Below are positions 1 through 8,680 of a stretch of DNA of 64,000 nucleotides, piece after piece (position 1 is the stretch's first letter; each line of letters opens with the position of its first letter). The notes under the pieces were generated by a model. It made no database searches. It was given only the letters and a program-made list of their open reading frames with translations, and had not been told where the DNA came from. The translations under genes and the position numbers were made by a program. Source of the stretch: Shinisaurus crocodilurus. Its lineage: Eukaryota > Chordata > Lepidosauria > Squamata > Shinisauridae. The stretch is taken from positions 33,926,197 through 33,990,196 of the forward strand of contig CM037877.1 in assembly GCA_021292165.1 (NCBI GenBank), read 5' to 3'.

Positions 1-102
1 AGAAGAGCCATGTTAGATCAGACCCATGTTAGATTGTTCCCCAGCATACTGTCCCTGTTACAGGAGGGAATATATAGCCTTCATGACTAGTAGCTATTGA
101 TG
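1..102 (-). mobile_element. CR1-like LINE 3' region, left part (interrupted)
   Basis: Matches by eye the repeat seen at 37506-37785 and from 49072, which share phrases such as 'GATCAGACC', 'CATGACTAGTAGC' and 'ATTGATAG'. In the copy at 49072 the end carries the 8-mer-like run AACATAAG, the complement of a CR1-type tail, which is why I place it on the minus strand. The repeat breaks off at about base 102 and resumes at 744, so the LINE at 103-743 was inserted into it. The family assignment to CR1 is an inference from the tail; no coding part is present. Confidence 0.6.
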
Positions 103-743
103 TACGTCACTTCCACCTCCTTGAAAGATTTCATCAATGTTGCTTCCAGAAAATCCTGCGAATTACTTGGGAAGACAGGCAAACAAATGTCAGTGTATTG
201 GAAGAAGCAAAGACTACTAGCGTTGAAAAAATGATCCTTCAATGCCAACTTCAATGGACCGGTCATGTTGTTCGAATGTCTGACTGCCGCCTCCCAAAGC
301 AGTTACTTTATTCCCAACTCAAGGATGGAAAGCGGAATATCGGTGGTCAGTATAAGAGGTTTAAAGATGTTCTTAAGGCTAATCTAAAAAAATGCAATAT
401 AAACATCGAAAACTGGGAAACTCTGGCCCATGAACGATCTAACTGGAGGTTGGCCTTTCACAAAGGTTCTATGGACTTTGAAGAAGCCCGAGTGCAAGGT
501 GAAAGGGAGAAACTTGCTAAGCGAAAAGCACGTCAAACGAATCCTTTACAGGATCATCTTCCATCTGGTAACCTGTGTCCTCACTGTGGGAAGCTGTGTG
601 GATCTAGAATTGGCCTCCACAGTCACTTACGGACCCATCGCTAGAGTCTACACAATTTTTTTACAATTTCCTCTTTTTATAATTTTCTTTTTGTAATTTT
701 ATCCTGGAAGACAATCTTACTCGGTCACAAGTGATCGCCTACT
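103..743 (+). mobile_element. 5'-truncated non-LTR LINE with C-terminal zinc finger, copy 1
   Basis: This 0.64-kb element is the 3' end of a LINE: the end of a reverse-transcriptase polyprotein followed by about 100 bases of 3' UTR ending in CGGTCACAAGTGATCGCCT. The same UTR and coding end recur at 32366-32870 (plus), 34081-34890 (minus, split) and 53728-54000 (minus). It sits inside a CR1-like repeat whose halves are at 1-102 and 744 onward, with TGAT repeated at both junctions as a possible short target duplication. The 5' end is truncated, as is usual for target-primed insertion. The clade (RTE-, L2- or CR1-like) cannot be settled by eye. Confidence 0.8.
105..644 (+). pseudogene. LINE ORF2 C-terminal fragment with C2H2 finger (copy 1)
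   Basis: An open frame of about 180 codons runs from the truncation point to the stop at 642-644. It is the C-terminal tail of a LINE reverse-transcriptase polyprotein; the catalytic reverse-transcriptase and endonuclease domains are missing, so it cannot act alone. Early residues contain the motif LLERFHQCC, then QLQWTGHVVRM and LPKQLLYSQL, a block widely seen after the RT domain of AP-endonuclease LINEs. The last 25 residues form a C2H2 finger: CPHCG, then SRIGL, then HSHLRTH. The frame has no internal stop, and over the shared 117 residues it differs from the copy at 32 kb at about six positions, so the insertions look fairly young. A domesticated host gene is not supported, because the frame starts at the truncation point. 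Confidence 0.8.
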
Positions 744-860
744 GTGATAGCCCTTTGCTCCATGAATTTGACTAATCCGCTTTTAAAGCTGTTCCAGTTT
801 TATGGGAGAAGGAGAAAAAAACTTTATCCACACTGTGCATCATTTCATACACCTATGAAT
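744..860 (-). mobile_element. CR1-like LINE 3' region, right part
   Basis: Resumes the repeat broken at base 102: TGATAGCC, then 'CCATGAATTTG' and 'CTTTTAAAGC' occur in the same order as in the uninterrupted copy near 37720-37785. The far end is vague. Confidence 0.55.
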
Positions 861-939
861 GAATGATGTTCATTTTGAAATGCTAAACTTATGATCAGAA
901 TTGTAGAAGGATCAGATTTCTTAATATTACAGTGGGGTG

Positions 940-1425
940 AACAAATGGAATGTTCACTTTGTCTTTTGATAAGAACTTACAAACATTCACAAATTTCGTT
1001 ATAAACAGGGCGGAGAAAACTTGAGATTAAAAAAAAAAACACTGAATGGGGGAGAAAGCAAAACTGTCTATTCATCTTTCTAGGCAGAGGGCTTTGAGTA
1101 CTTAGTTCTTAAAACACTAGGTTTCTTGGGATCACTGTCTGTTCAGCCATATTTGTGCAGCTGACTTAGGGTTGCTGTTCCTTTTTTTTGACAGGTTTCT
1201 CATCTTTAATAGCTACGTGGCAGGCAGGTACAACTTGCAGGGAATAACTGTGCCTGTGGAATTTGCTCAGTGCAGATGGGTGAGAATTTTGTTCAATTCA
1301 TTGTTTGATAAGAATTTGTCAAAATTCTGAAATCTCTTCTTCAATGGGATGGAAAGAACTTGAGATTTTCAAAGTTAGAATGTGGAAGAAAAAAGAAACT
1401 GACAGAGTCTACCATCTCTACTTAA
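940..1425. repeat. Unnamed dispersed repeat A, copy 1
   Basis: About 480 bases share an ordered set of phrases with 13385-14215 and 40165-40498: 'TTTGATAAGAA', 'GAACTTGAGATT', 'GGGCTTTGAGTACTTAG', 'TTTGACAGG', 'GGCAGGCAGGTACA' and 'GAATTTGCTCAGTG'. The order in this copy suggests two tandem or overlapping units. No reading frame, terminal repeat or tail was recognised, so the class is unknown. Confidence 0.6.
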
Positions 1426-1603
1426 TATACCTTTCTTAATATACTTTGAACCAAAAAAGTACTACACATCCTCTTTGTTTTTTAATCAGTGCAGGGCCAG
1501 TGTATTCCAGAGTAAACGCATGCAGCAGGCAGAAAAGAGTCTTCAGCAGTATATAATAAAAGGCAGGGATGCCTCAGGTAGTGATCCACGGTATGCAAAT
1601 AGC

Positions 1604-1695
1604 AGGACAATCCTATACATGTCTACTCAGAAGTAAGTCCCATTAGGTTTAATGGTACTTAATCTTTGGTAGGTAAGTAGGTACAGGGTCGCAGT
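1604..1695. mobile_element. Fragment of a short squamate DNA repeat (ACAATCCTAT type)
   Basis: 'ACAATCCTATACATGTCTAC' followed by 'AGAAGTAAGTCCCATTAGG' is a phrase I know as very common in squamate genomes, where it forms a roughly palindromic short element. The second half here is decayed. The identification is from memory of the phrase. Confidence 0.5.
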
Positions 1696-1699
1696 TTGG

Positions 1700-2460
1700 C
1701 TGTGTTGTGAATGATTATTTTCCATCTGTGAAATGTTGGAAGCTATATGGGCATTGCCCATTTTTAATAATTCAGTTCCTTCATTCATCCTTTTAAAAAT
1801 CTTTAAAAATGTATGTAGCTGAGAAGGAACATTCTGTTACCAAAAATAAATATCTTCCCAGGGACCATCATCACATTGACTTGACTCTCAAACTCTTTCT
1901 CTTCCCTTCCAGAACTCTTTTGACATTCTCCTGTGTAGTCGCAGGACAGGAAAGCGGCATATTCCTGGCCCCTCCAAATCCCTTCTGTTAATCCTCCCTG
2001 CCCATCAAGCCACTCAGCAAAACCTTGGAGCAGCACAGACAGCAAATCTCCTCCAATCAGCTTAATGCCCAGTGATCTCAGTGCACGAGTGCAAAATTAA
2101 ACCAGCCAGTCACCAGGCATTCCTATGTATGCTTCTAAATGGGTTCCTTCTCTGGAGAACATGTCGGTATATGATTAGTACTCTCTCTGCAGGATGCAAT
2201 CTGCTAAAAACAAATCCTCAGTGAGTGAATGCTAAAGCCCATCAAGGCCCACAGTTGTTTAAATAAAAAGCAGGCAGTAAATGAGGCACAAGGGTTCCTC
2301 TAAGTGCTTTAATAATGCCAAGCAGAGCATACTGTTAAGTAGGAAGAGGACATTATGCATTTTCTTTACTCATACCCAAAGGCATTTCGTGGAGAGTTCT
2401 TGTATGCAACAGTTAGTTGGCTGTTTCTCTGCTTCACATTACACACACACAAACACACAC
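1700..2460. other. No recognised feature
   Basis: I see only short open frames without family motifs, and no repeat known to me. Confidence 0.5.
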
Positions 2461-2461
2461 A

Positions 2462-2462
<1 letters not shown>

Positions 2463-2514
<52 letters not shown>

Positions 2515-2516
2515 CA
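2463..2516. repeat. (TG)n(TA)n microsatellite
   Basis: About 17 TG units run into a TA tract that ends at the left end of the Tigger-like element. A TA tract continues at 5490-5499 on the other side of the nested insertions, so the original TA run was the landing site. Confidence 0.95.
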
Positions 2517-3007
2517 CAGTAATACCTTGGATTGCAAGTAACTTGGTCTGAGAGCGTTTTGCAAGACAAGCAAATTTTTTTTTTATAAATGTTGACTTGA
2601 TAAACAAGCAACGTCTTGCAAGACAAGGGATGTAACCGCTCGCCTCGAGCGGGCGTAGTGGGCCGAAATCGGCCCTGCTCACGCCCGCCAGAGACTCACT
2701 TTGATATAAGAGTGTTTTGGATTACAAGCACGGTTCCGGAATGAATTATGCTCTCAATCCAAGGTATTACTCAGGGCAAGGCAGTTTGGTGCCCTAGGCA
2801 AGATCAGATATTTAGCGCCCCCCCCCCACTTGAGCCTTCCCTCCCTCCAGCCCTATAGCCCATTATGAAATAAAAGTCAATTGGCAAAACCTAAAAAATG
2901 TACTGACCTAAACATTGACAAACATACATAAAAAACATGTTGATGTAGTACCAATTTGCTATATAGAAAAATTCCTAGTGAAGTGTGACAGAAACTACAT
3001 TTAATGT

Positions 3008-3186
3008 TTAAAACTTCATTTTCCTTGCCTTTTTCTTGGCAAACTGGCAAACCATTTCTTTAATGTCTAAAGAAGATGCTAACTCAGATTCAATTGAAAT
3101 GGTTGCCAAGCCAACCAGTCTTTCTTGGCACATTGTTGAACGCAGATAATTTTTTATTAATTTTAATTTGAAAAAACTTCTTTCTC
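3008..3186 (-). pseudogene. hAT transposase C-terminal dimerisation (hATC) domain remnant
   Basis: Reading the minus strand from 3184 down to the TAA at 3010-3008 gives about 58 codons with no internal stop. The peptide contains LKLIKNYLRSTM, then QERLVGLATISIE, then a lysine-rich end FAKKKARKMKF. This is the typical hATC pattern: LKxIK..LRSTM, then QERL..LA.ISIE, then a basic C-terminus. hATC mediates transposase dimerisation in the nucleus. The frame ends naturally at a stop but is broken upstream at about 3187 by a CR1-like insertion. I could not find the catalytic DDE region or a BED finger in the remaining 2.3 kb, so no active enzyme can be made from it. The frame is shorter than 100 codons and easy to miss. 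Confidence 0.85.
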
Positions 3187-3290
3187 GAGTCCAACCCCCT
3201 GCTCAATGCAGGAAACTAGAGGAGAGGTCTCCCATCCAAGTAATAACCAGGCTTGACACATACGATATAGCAAGCTGTAAATTTTTTGTG
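3187..3290 (-). mobile_element. CR1-like 3'-end fragment inside the hAT
   Basis: 'GAGTCCAACCCCCTGCTCAA' and 'AGGTCTCCCATCCAAGTAA' match the copies at 8209-8441 and 56548-56745. It directly abuts the broken transposase frame. Confidence 0.7.
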
Positions 3291-3498
3291 CTAATGCAGA
3301 TTCAACACAGGACTCATTCTTAATACAGCAGAAGTTGAAGGAGTAGAGAATTTGCTCCTACAAACACTTGCTGCAGGCTAAATACAGCTAAGTTTCTCCT
3401 GGTACTGCACACAGTTTCTTCTGGAACTACCTATATAGAAAGTTCACATTTAGAAAGCTCCTCCAACTTTGGTGCGAAACAGAAAGAAATCCCTACGT

Positions 3499-3634
3499 CA
3501 GCCTCCCCCAACCTGGTGCTCCCCAGATGGGTTGGGTTGCAACTTCCATCATTCCCAACCAGCATCACCATGCTGGCTGAGAATGATGGGAACCGCAGTC
3601 CAACCCATCTGAAGGGCTAGGTTAGGGAAGTCTG
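3499..3634. mobile_element. Short palindromic hAT-like element (CAGCCT..CCCCAACCTGG family)
   Basis: Starts CAGCCTCCCCCAACCTGG and ends with a degraded complement (GTTAGGGAAGTCTG); the halves pair through 'CCATCATTCCCA' and 'GAATGATGGGAA'. No convincing target duplication remains. Confidence 0.65.
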
Positions 3635-4017
3635 CTGTAAGTACACACATGACCAAACTGCTGGTGGTAGAGCGCTCTCATCTATCATCCTACCAAGCAG
3701 CCAGCAGGGTTTGACCACCCTTCAGGTGCCAACGTGTGCCCAGATGGCTGTCCATAGGAGCTTGCTTGCATTCTGCTTACAGCTGATCAGTTCCAGACCC
3801 TGCTGGTCAGGATGCTGACAAAGGCCCAGTGCCAACAGGTGGAGGAGGAGGAATGGGAGCAAGAGAGCCCAATGGAGAGAAACAACCAAAGCTAGGAAAA
3901 CAGCCAAACTCAGAGGACAGGCACCTGAAGCACAACCTCCTTTTACAGGCTTTCTTGGGACTGGGCCATCTGGGGATCAGCCCTCACGTTAAGAATGATC
4001 ACCTCTAGACTCTAGGG

Positions 4018-4155
4018 CAGCCTTCCCCAACCTGGTGCCCTTCAGATGTTCGGGACCACGTCCCAGCATTCCTAACCATTGGCCATGCTGGCTGAGGCTG
4101 ATGGGAGTTGACATCCAACACATCCAGAGGGCACCAGGTGGTGCGGGGGAGCCTG
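4018..4155. mobile_element. Short palindromic hAT-like element, second copy
   Basis: Starts CAGCCTTCCCCAACCTGGTG and ends GGCACCAGGTGGTGCGGGGG then AGCCTG. The centre carries the typical 'GGCCATGCTGGCTGAGGCTG'. It lies inside the 2.7-kb hAT. Confidence 0.7.
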
Positions 4156-4725
4156 TCCAATGGCATGTTTACCAGGAAGCAAGTCTCACAGAGCTCAGTG
4201 GGTACAAAGAAGCCCATACAGAGGCAGCAGACTTGTTCCCAGATTTGCAAAATGGTCAGCTACCAGGTACACAAGAGGCCCAAGGTCTCAGAGGCTGCCC
4301 CCTGCTCTGAACTCCCAGCTCAGCCCCGTGAACTGAGGCAGCAAAGGCATGCTGGGCATCTTCTCACAGGCCCATCTCCTCCATCTACCTGCCCAGGAAC
4401 AAGACAATTTGGCCTGATTATCCGCTGGAGCCCTTTAGACTTAGAGATGGACCCGGCTGCATTCGTTTTCCTGCTCCTCACTCAAAGCTCTGGAGGATTT
4501 CCCCTGGCAAGAGCCCCCGGCAGGGCACCTGCTTTGTTTGGTAGCACGTCCAGGCAAGAAGGGAGAACTTCTTTCCGGCAGCACGTCCAGGCAGGGAAAG
4601 CCCCCTCTCTTTCCGGGGCCCCGAGGAGCCGCCAGTCCAAGGGCGGGCTTCAGCAGGGGCAGGCAAGCCAGGGCTTTAAACTACAGCTTCCAGCCAGGGA
4701 TGCTGGGAGCTGTAGTCCCTTAGAA

Positions 4726-4839
4726 CAGCCTCCCCCAACCTGGCGCCCTCCAGTTGGGTTTGGCCGCAGCTTCCGGGCTGCCTGGGGATGATGGGGGTCG
4801 CAGTCCCACACAGCCGAGGGGCACCAGGTCGGGGAAGGC
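4726..4839. mobile_element. Short palindromic hAT-like element, third copy
   Basis: Starts CAGCCTCCCCCAACCTGGCG and ends with GGCACCAGGTCGGGGAAGG. The middle is strongly GC-shifted compared with the other copies. Confidence 0.6.
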
Positions 4840-5430
4840 CGGGCCAGGAGGTCCCCGAAGGCCTCGGCCGCCTCCCTCAGCTGCCGCAGGAACGCCGCCC
4901 CGGGCCGGGACCTAAAAGGCCAGCCCCTTCCCACCGCCCGACGGAGGAGCTGCGGGAGGTTTGTACCCGGCGGCCGCAAGGCGGAGGCGGAGGGGCGGCG
5001 AGTGACTCGGGACTCGGCTCGGCCGGCCAAGCGGGCTGCTAGGCGCCTCTGCACGCCCTGGGGCCGCCGCGCCCAGCCTGGGCTGGAGCGCAGCCACCAC
5101 GCCAGGCGGCACACAAGCAGCAGGAGCGACGCGGGCACCAACGCAGCCTCTCCCAGGGCCGCCTGCAGCCCGTCCCGCCGCTCGGGGGAGCACTGCAGTC
5201 TGCAGCGCTCATATCTCCGGAATGCGGGAGGGTGCGGGGCTGGGGCTGGGCACAGGCACGCCGGGGAGACGATGCTTCCCTCCTTCCCTCCTACCTGGAG
5301 GCCGATCCTCGGCCTCGCGTAGCACACAGCCCCCGGGCCAGCGGCGATTCCAGCAGCCGGAGAGGGGAGGAGGTGCCTTAAGGGGCGGCGGCGTCCGGTG
5401 GCGGGGGTGAGGAATCGCGCCCCCTTTAGC
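4840..5430 (-). promoter_or_regulatory. CpG-rich 5' end of the hAT, possible promoter region
   Basis: About 600 bases are very GC-rich with many CpG dinucleotides, unlike the AT-rich flanks. They lie at the 5' side of the element relative to its transposase. On the minus strand a strong 5' splice-site-like sequence, CTCCAG/GTAGGAG, occurs near 5287-5300. A promoter and leader exon for the transposase is a reasonable reading, but no TSS or TATA box is evident. Long frames here look like a by-product of high GC. Confidence 0.4.
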
Positions 5431-5703
5431 CATGCGCTCTAGGCAGTAGCCTAGTTCGCCTAGCGGTAGCGCCGGCCCTGGTATTACTGTATATATATAG
5501 TTGACCATGGATCTTGATTGCCAGCTAAATCTTTTACTGCAGTACTGTTGTCAGTACTACATGTGCTATTGCGTCGGAAACAACTTGATGGGGTTTCTTT
5601 GAGAAGAGGGTCAGGGCAATGCAGAAAGTTGGCCTTAGGAAGGCCAGGTTTGTGCTGGAAGTGGATAATGTGAAAGCAGAGCCAGGTGAACAGTGCATCC
5701 TAG

Positions 5704-6050
5704 GGATGGGCGAGAAATTTGTTTGGTTGAGATTTTTATACGAATTTTCCAAATGTGCACCTCCTGAACTAATAACTGAGCCAAGACAGTTGAGCGCCGA
5801 AATTCACAGCTTTCCGAGCTTGCAGTGCAGTTTCTCAAGAAAAAAATATGCACCAAAATGTGAATATTAGTAGAAAGCGTGCACAAAATGCTTATATTAG
5901 AGAAAAGTGCACACAACACTGTTTTACATCAGTGGGAAAGTACTTGAGAAAATGTGTATTGATAAGTGCACACAGAAATGCATATATTGGGGGGGGGGAT
6001 CTGCACAGAAAAGTGTGAATTTCTGTGCAGACTTTAAAAAAAAAAAAAAA
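5704..6050. repeat. AT-rich dispersed repeat with TGCACA-type motifs
   Basis: After 'GGGATGGGCGAGAAATTTG' the sequence repeats short phrases such as 'GTGCACA', 'AAATGC', 'ATATTAG' and 'AGAAAA' about every 35-45 bases, ending with a G run and an A run. A similar arrangement is at 62690-63010, and weaker ones are near 27470-27590 and 33640-33780. The class is unknown. Confidence 0.45.
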
Positions 6051-6240
6051 GACTCCCAAACTTATGCAGGAACAGGATGTAATGAGCTTAAACCTGAAAA
6101 TCTGACAATCTCAGCAAGAAATTAATAAATCCATCCATGCCTATTCTTTACTTCCAGCTATTGTCATATAGACTGGTAGGCAGCAGGTAACACCCTTGAA
6201 GCCTTAAGCCCAGAGAAGCATGCATGTTATGCACCTCCAC
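6050..6240. other. No recognised feature
   Basis: Unremarkable AT-rich sequence with no motif I recognise. Confidence 0.4.
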
Positions 6241-6395
6241 ATTATTTATTTATTTATTTATTTATTATATTTATACTCCACCTTTTTTCCTGAAAGGAAC
6301 CCAAGGTGGCTTACATAATCCTCCCCCTCCTCCTCCTCCTCCTCCTCCTCCTCCCCCCCTCCTCCTCCATGGCTTACATAATCCTCCTCCTCCAC
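6241..6395 (-). mobile_element. Sauria-type SINE 3' end with (CCT)n expansion
   Basis: TTTA tail, then 'CCTTTTTTCCTGAAAGGAAC', 'CCAAGGTGGCTTACATAATC', then about 45 bases of CCT repeats, which expand the CCTCCTCC normally found in the SINE body. The tRNA-related head is missing. Confidence 0.75.
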
Positions 6396-6399
6396 ACAT

Positions 6400-6859
6400 T
6401 AATTGTGTAACCCTGGATGGAAACAAATCACAGAGTCCAGTGCGATAAAGTGAATATTGGATTTTGACCAGGAAGACCCAAGGACCCAAGCACTGGTGAG
6501 ATGCTTTACCCAAGCTCTGAGGTCTGGGGGACAGGGTGCCTATGCTGCAAGCCCATTACCAAGAGGAGGGGAAAAAATAAGGCTCAGTTGCATTTCATGC
6601 TTGAGGATGTTTATGCAGACGTATTTCCCTGTATCTGTATGGGGTGTCCAGAGCTTGCATGATCTTGCAAGATTTTCTAGAGCCAATCAGGAGCATTGTT
6701 ACAACAGCGCTGCTGGCCCAGGCCTTCCTCTTGAATGGGGAGGGAGAAGGAGAGTGATTCTACAGAAGATTGTAGGACTTGACATTTGAGAGACAGGGGG
6801 AGTGTGCCTCCCTGTGTAACATGCCATCTCAAGAAGTACAAATCACAGCAGTTCCATCC
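6400..6859. other. No recognised feature
   Basis: Mixed sequence with a chance open frame; I see no repeat or gene motif. Confidence 0.4.
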
Positions 6860-7310
6860 ATAGTTTGTTTGTTTGTTTTAACTTGTATCCTACCGTTCTT
6901 CACAATGTGAATTCAAAGCAGTTCACACGATAAAACAGAACACAGTACATTTAAAAAAAACCACCCACCAATATAAATTCTACAAAAATTAATCATCATG
7001 GCAACGTCAATCATGGAGGTTACAGTATTTAAAACAAACAAACCAACATCTAAAAAACTAATCAGCTAAAAGCCTTCTGGAACACTGATGTTTTGACCAG
7101 ATGTTGGGACCTGGCAAGCCTCCTTAGGAAGGACATTCCACAAAACAAGAGCTATTACCAAAAAGGCCCTGCTCATAATACCTGCTTCCCCATATTTCAT
7201 TTGGCAATGGCACCTGGAAAGAGGCCTTAGATGTTGAACAGACCAGATGTTGAAGGAAGACTGCTCCCAAGCCCCAAAAATCTCCAACTAAAATCAAAAT
7301 ATGACTTGTA
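6860..7310 (-). mobile_element. Old LINE-like 3' region (CR1/L2 type)
   Basis: Antisense phrases such as 'AAAAAGGCCCTGCTC' and 'AAGGACATTCCACAAAAC' resemble the 'GGAGTTCCA..AGAAGGCCCT' part of CR1/L2-type LINE 3' ends. There is a GTTT tail-like run at 6865-6880. The similarity is weak and the class is inferred. Confidence 0.4.
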
Positions 7311-7371
7311 TAAAGTCATCCAACATTCCAAAATGGTTAAGTATTGTGAGGGAGCTATATTTCATCTCTAG

Positions 7372-7652
7372 CAGGGCCAGCCCTACCATTAGGCAGAGTG
7401 AAACATTCACCTCCGGTGGCTGATTCTGGGAGGTAGCATCAAGGTGTTGCAGGAGAGACCCGTGTGCCATGCAGCCTGCTCTGTGTCCACGAAGTTAACC
7501 TTCTGCCTCCAGGTGTAGTGGAGGATGCTGTCCCATCATCAGTGTTTCATCTGCCAGTCCAGTAAGTCTTTTTAGATGGAATGGGAGGGAGGGGGCATAA
7601 TCTTGTTCTTTGCAAAATGCTTCGGGCAGGAAATTGTGTTGGGCCAGCCCTG
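7372..7652 (+). mobile_element. 281-bp hAT-like element, copy 1
   Basis: Starts CAGGGCCAGCCCTACCATTA and ends GGGCCAGCCCTG. Flanks are ATCTCTAG (7364-7371) and CTCTCTAG (7653-7660), seven of eight bases the same. The copy at 45368-45648 has the same length and an exact duplication, so the boundaries are firm. No coding frame. Confidence 0.85.
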
Positions 7653-7712
7653 CTCTCTAGTATGATGATTCAAGCACCAAGTAGCCTGGTTAGTCTTTGT
7701 TGTCTTTTAATT

Positions 7713-7915
7713 AATTTATCAATCATATTTGTATCCTCCCAGAGCCCAGGGCAGTGCACATCTCATTTTATCCTTGCAGCAACCCTGTGAATTAGAATAC
7801 ACCAGGAGATGCTGAACAACTAGCAGTTTCCTCATCTGAGCAGTGACTTGGACCCAGTTCTTCTTCGTGTTGTGCATGTCCGATGCTGTAGCCCACTGCA
7901 CCACATGGCAGGGAT
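7713..7915 (-). mobile_element. Old tRNA-derived SINE
   Basis: 'CAACCCTGTGAATTAGAA' resembles the SINE body 'CAACCCTGTGAGGTAG', and 'CTGTAGCCCACTGCACCACA' has the shape of an antisense tRNA-like head. Divergent from the fresher SINEs at 15.8 and 35.2 kb. Confidence 0.55.
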
Positions 7916-7994
7916 GGAGGAAGAGGGCACCAGATCTCACAGCACAATATCAGTTATTACTTCCCTTTGAAAATTGACTGGAGGTCAAGGGAGG

Positions 7995-8680
7995 GAGGGA
8001 GACTTAGGATGCAATCCAACGAGGCTGCCGGTAGCCCCCCGAACTTGGAGGATCACTGGCATCTTATGCATGTCCGGAGGAGCACGGAGGCAAAGGTCGC
8101 CTCCACAGTCCTGCTGCCATGCAAAACACTGAGATGGCTGATTCCGGCCGCCTAAGTGTGGCGCCTCGGAGTGCAAGGAGAGGAGGCTGAGGCGTTGCCA
8201 GGATACTGTAGTTATAGATTTCATAGATCATAGAGTTGGAAGGAGCCTACAAGGCCATCGAGTCCAACCCCCTGCTCAGTGCAGGAAACTAGAGGAGGGG
8301 TCTCCCATCCAAGTCATAACCAGGCTTGACCCTGCTTAGCTTTCCACACTCAGACAAGCTGAGCCAGCGTAAGCCCCACAGCCAGGCCTGTAGTTGCATA
8401 TGCATATTGATACATATTGATACATACCGATGCATGTAGTTGATACTGCATATGCTGGTGGAGCCTGTCTCCTCCCCTCCCCAAAAAGCCTGGAGCCGGA
8501 GCCGGTGTGGTTCTTTCCACGCTGGCTGCGAGGGCAGGGGGAGGCTACTGCGCGTTCAGAGCCCCAGCTCCAACCTTGGAGCAAGTGTCCAAGGTCAGAG
8601 CTGGGACTCCAAATTATCTTACGGCCATCTGGACTCTTATCTAGTTGCCATAGGATTGTGCTGTTCGCTAATTTCATCAA
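7995..8680. mobile_element. GC-rich non-autonomous element B, copy 1 (interrupted)
   Basis: Homologous in reverse orientation to 47545-47995: 'GGAGGCAAAGGTC' against 'GGAGGCGAAGGTC', 'GAACTTGGAGGAT' against 'GAACTCGGAGGAT', 'GCTGGTGGAGCCTG' in both, and terminal 'CATAGGATTGTGC'. A CR1-like segment (8209-8441) interrupts it. The ends suggest terminal repeats of GCACAATCCTA type; no coding frame. Confidence 0.65.
8209..8441 (-). mobile_element. CR1-like LINE 3' end inserted in element B
   Basis: Begins with the complement of a CR1-type tail (TCATAGATCATAGAG), followed by 'GAGTCCAACCCCCTGCTCAG'. It is flanked by GATACTG at 8202-8208 and 8442-8448. The uninterrupted copy at 47.5-48.0 kb shows only one such site, so it serves as the empty site. 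Confidence 0.8.

Larger units (their letters stand above)
2772..5480 (-). mobile_element. 2.7-kb hAT transposon with transposase remnant
   Basis: The element starts CAGGGCAAGGCAGTTTGG and ends with the complement of CAGGGCCGGCGCTACCGC. It is flanked by an exact 8-base duplication, GTATTACT, at 2764-2771 and 5481-5488, the signature of hAT insertion. Its subterminal motif TTGGTGCCCTAGGC is shared with the 588-bp relative at 10346-10933. The transposase runs on the minus strand, so the CpG-rich side at 4.8-5.48 kb is the 5' end and 2772 is the 3' end. Only the last part of the transposase is left. A CR1 fragment and three short palindromic elements have accumulated inside, so it is old and inactive. 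Confidence 0.88.
2517..5489. mobile_element. Tigger-like (Tc1/mariner) non-autonomous element, split by a hAT
   Basis: The left end reads CAGTAATACCTTGGATTG and the right end CAATCCAAGGTATTACT plus G at 5489, so the termini are inverted repeats. The element itself is about 256 bases: 2517-2771 plus the final G. The rest of the span is a hAT inserted into its right terminal repeat. A related copy at 53092-53331 has clear TA duplications, which supports a Tigger-type origin. Here the right flank is TA and the left flank is a TA-rich tract slightly altered next to the element. The interior has a GC-rich palindromic stretch (2636-2692) and no coding capacity. Confidence 0.8.

Noticed and set aside
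2281..2682. Frames with Cys-Val and Thr-His runs
   Set aside because: Translation of the TG/TA microsatellite.
4108..5327. Long GC-rich frames (227 codons plus, 225 codons minus) as possible genes
   Set aside because: They overlap on opposite strands, lie inside the hAT and its nested palindromic elements, and show no family motif. High GC lowers stop frequency.
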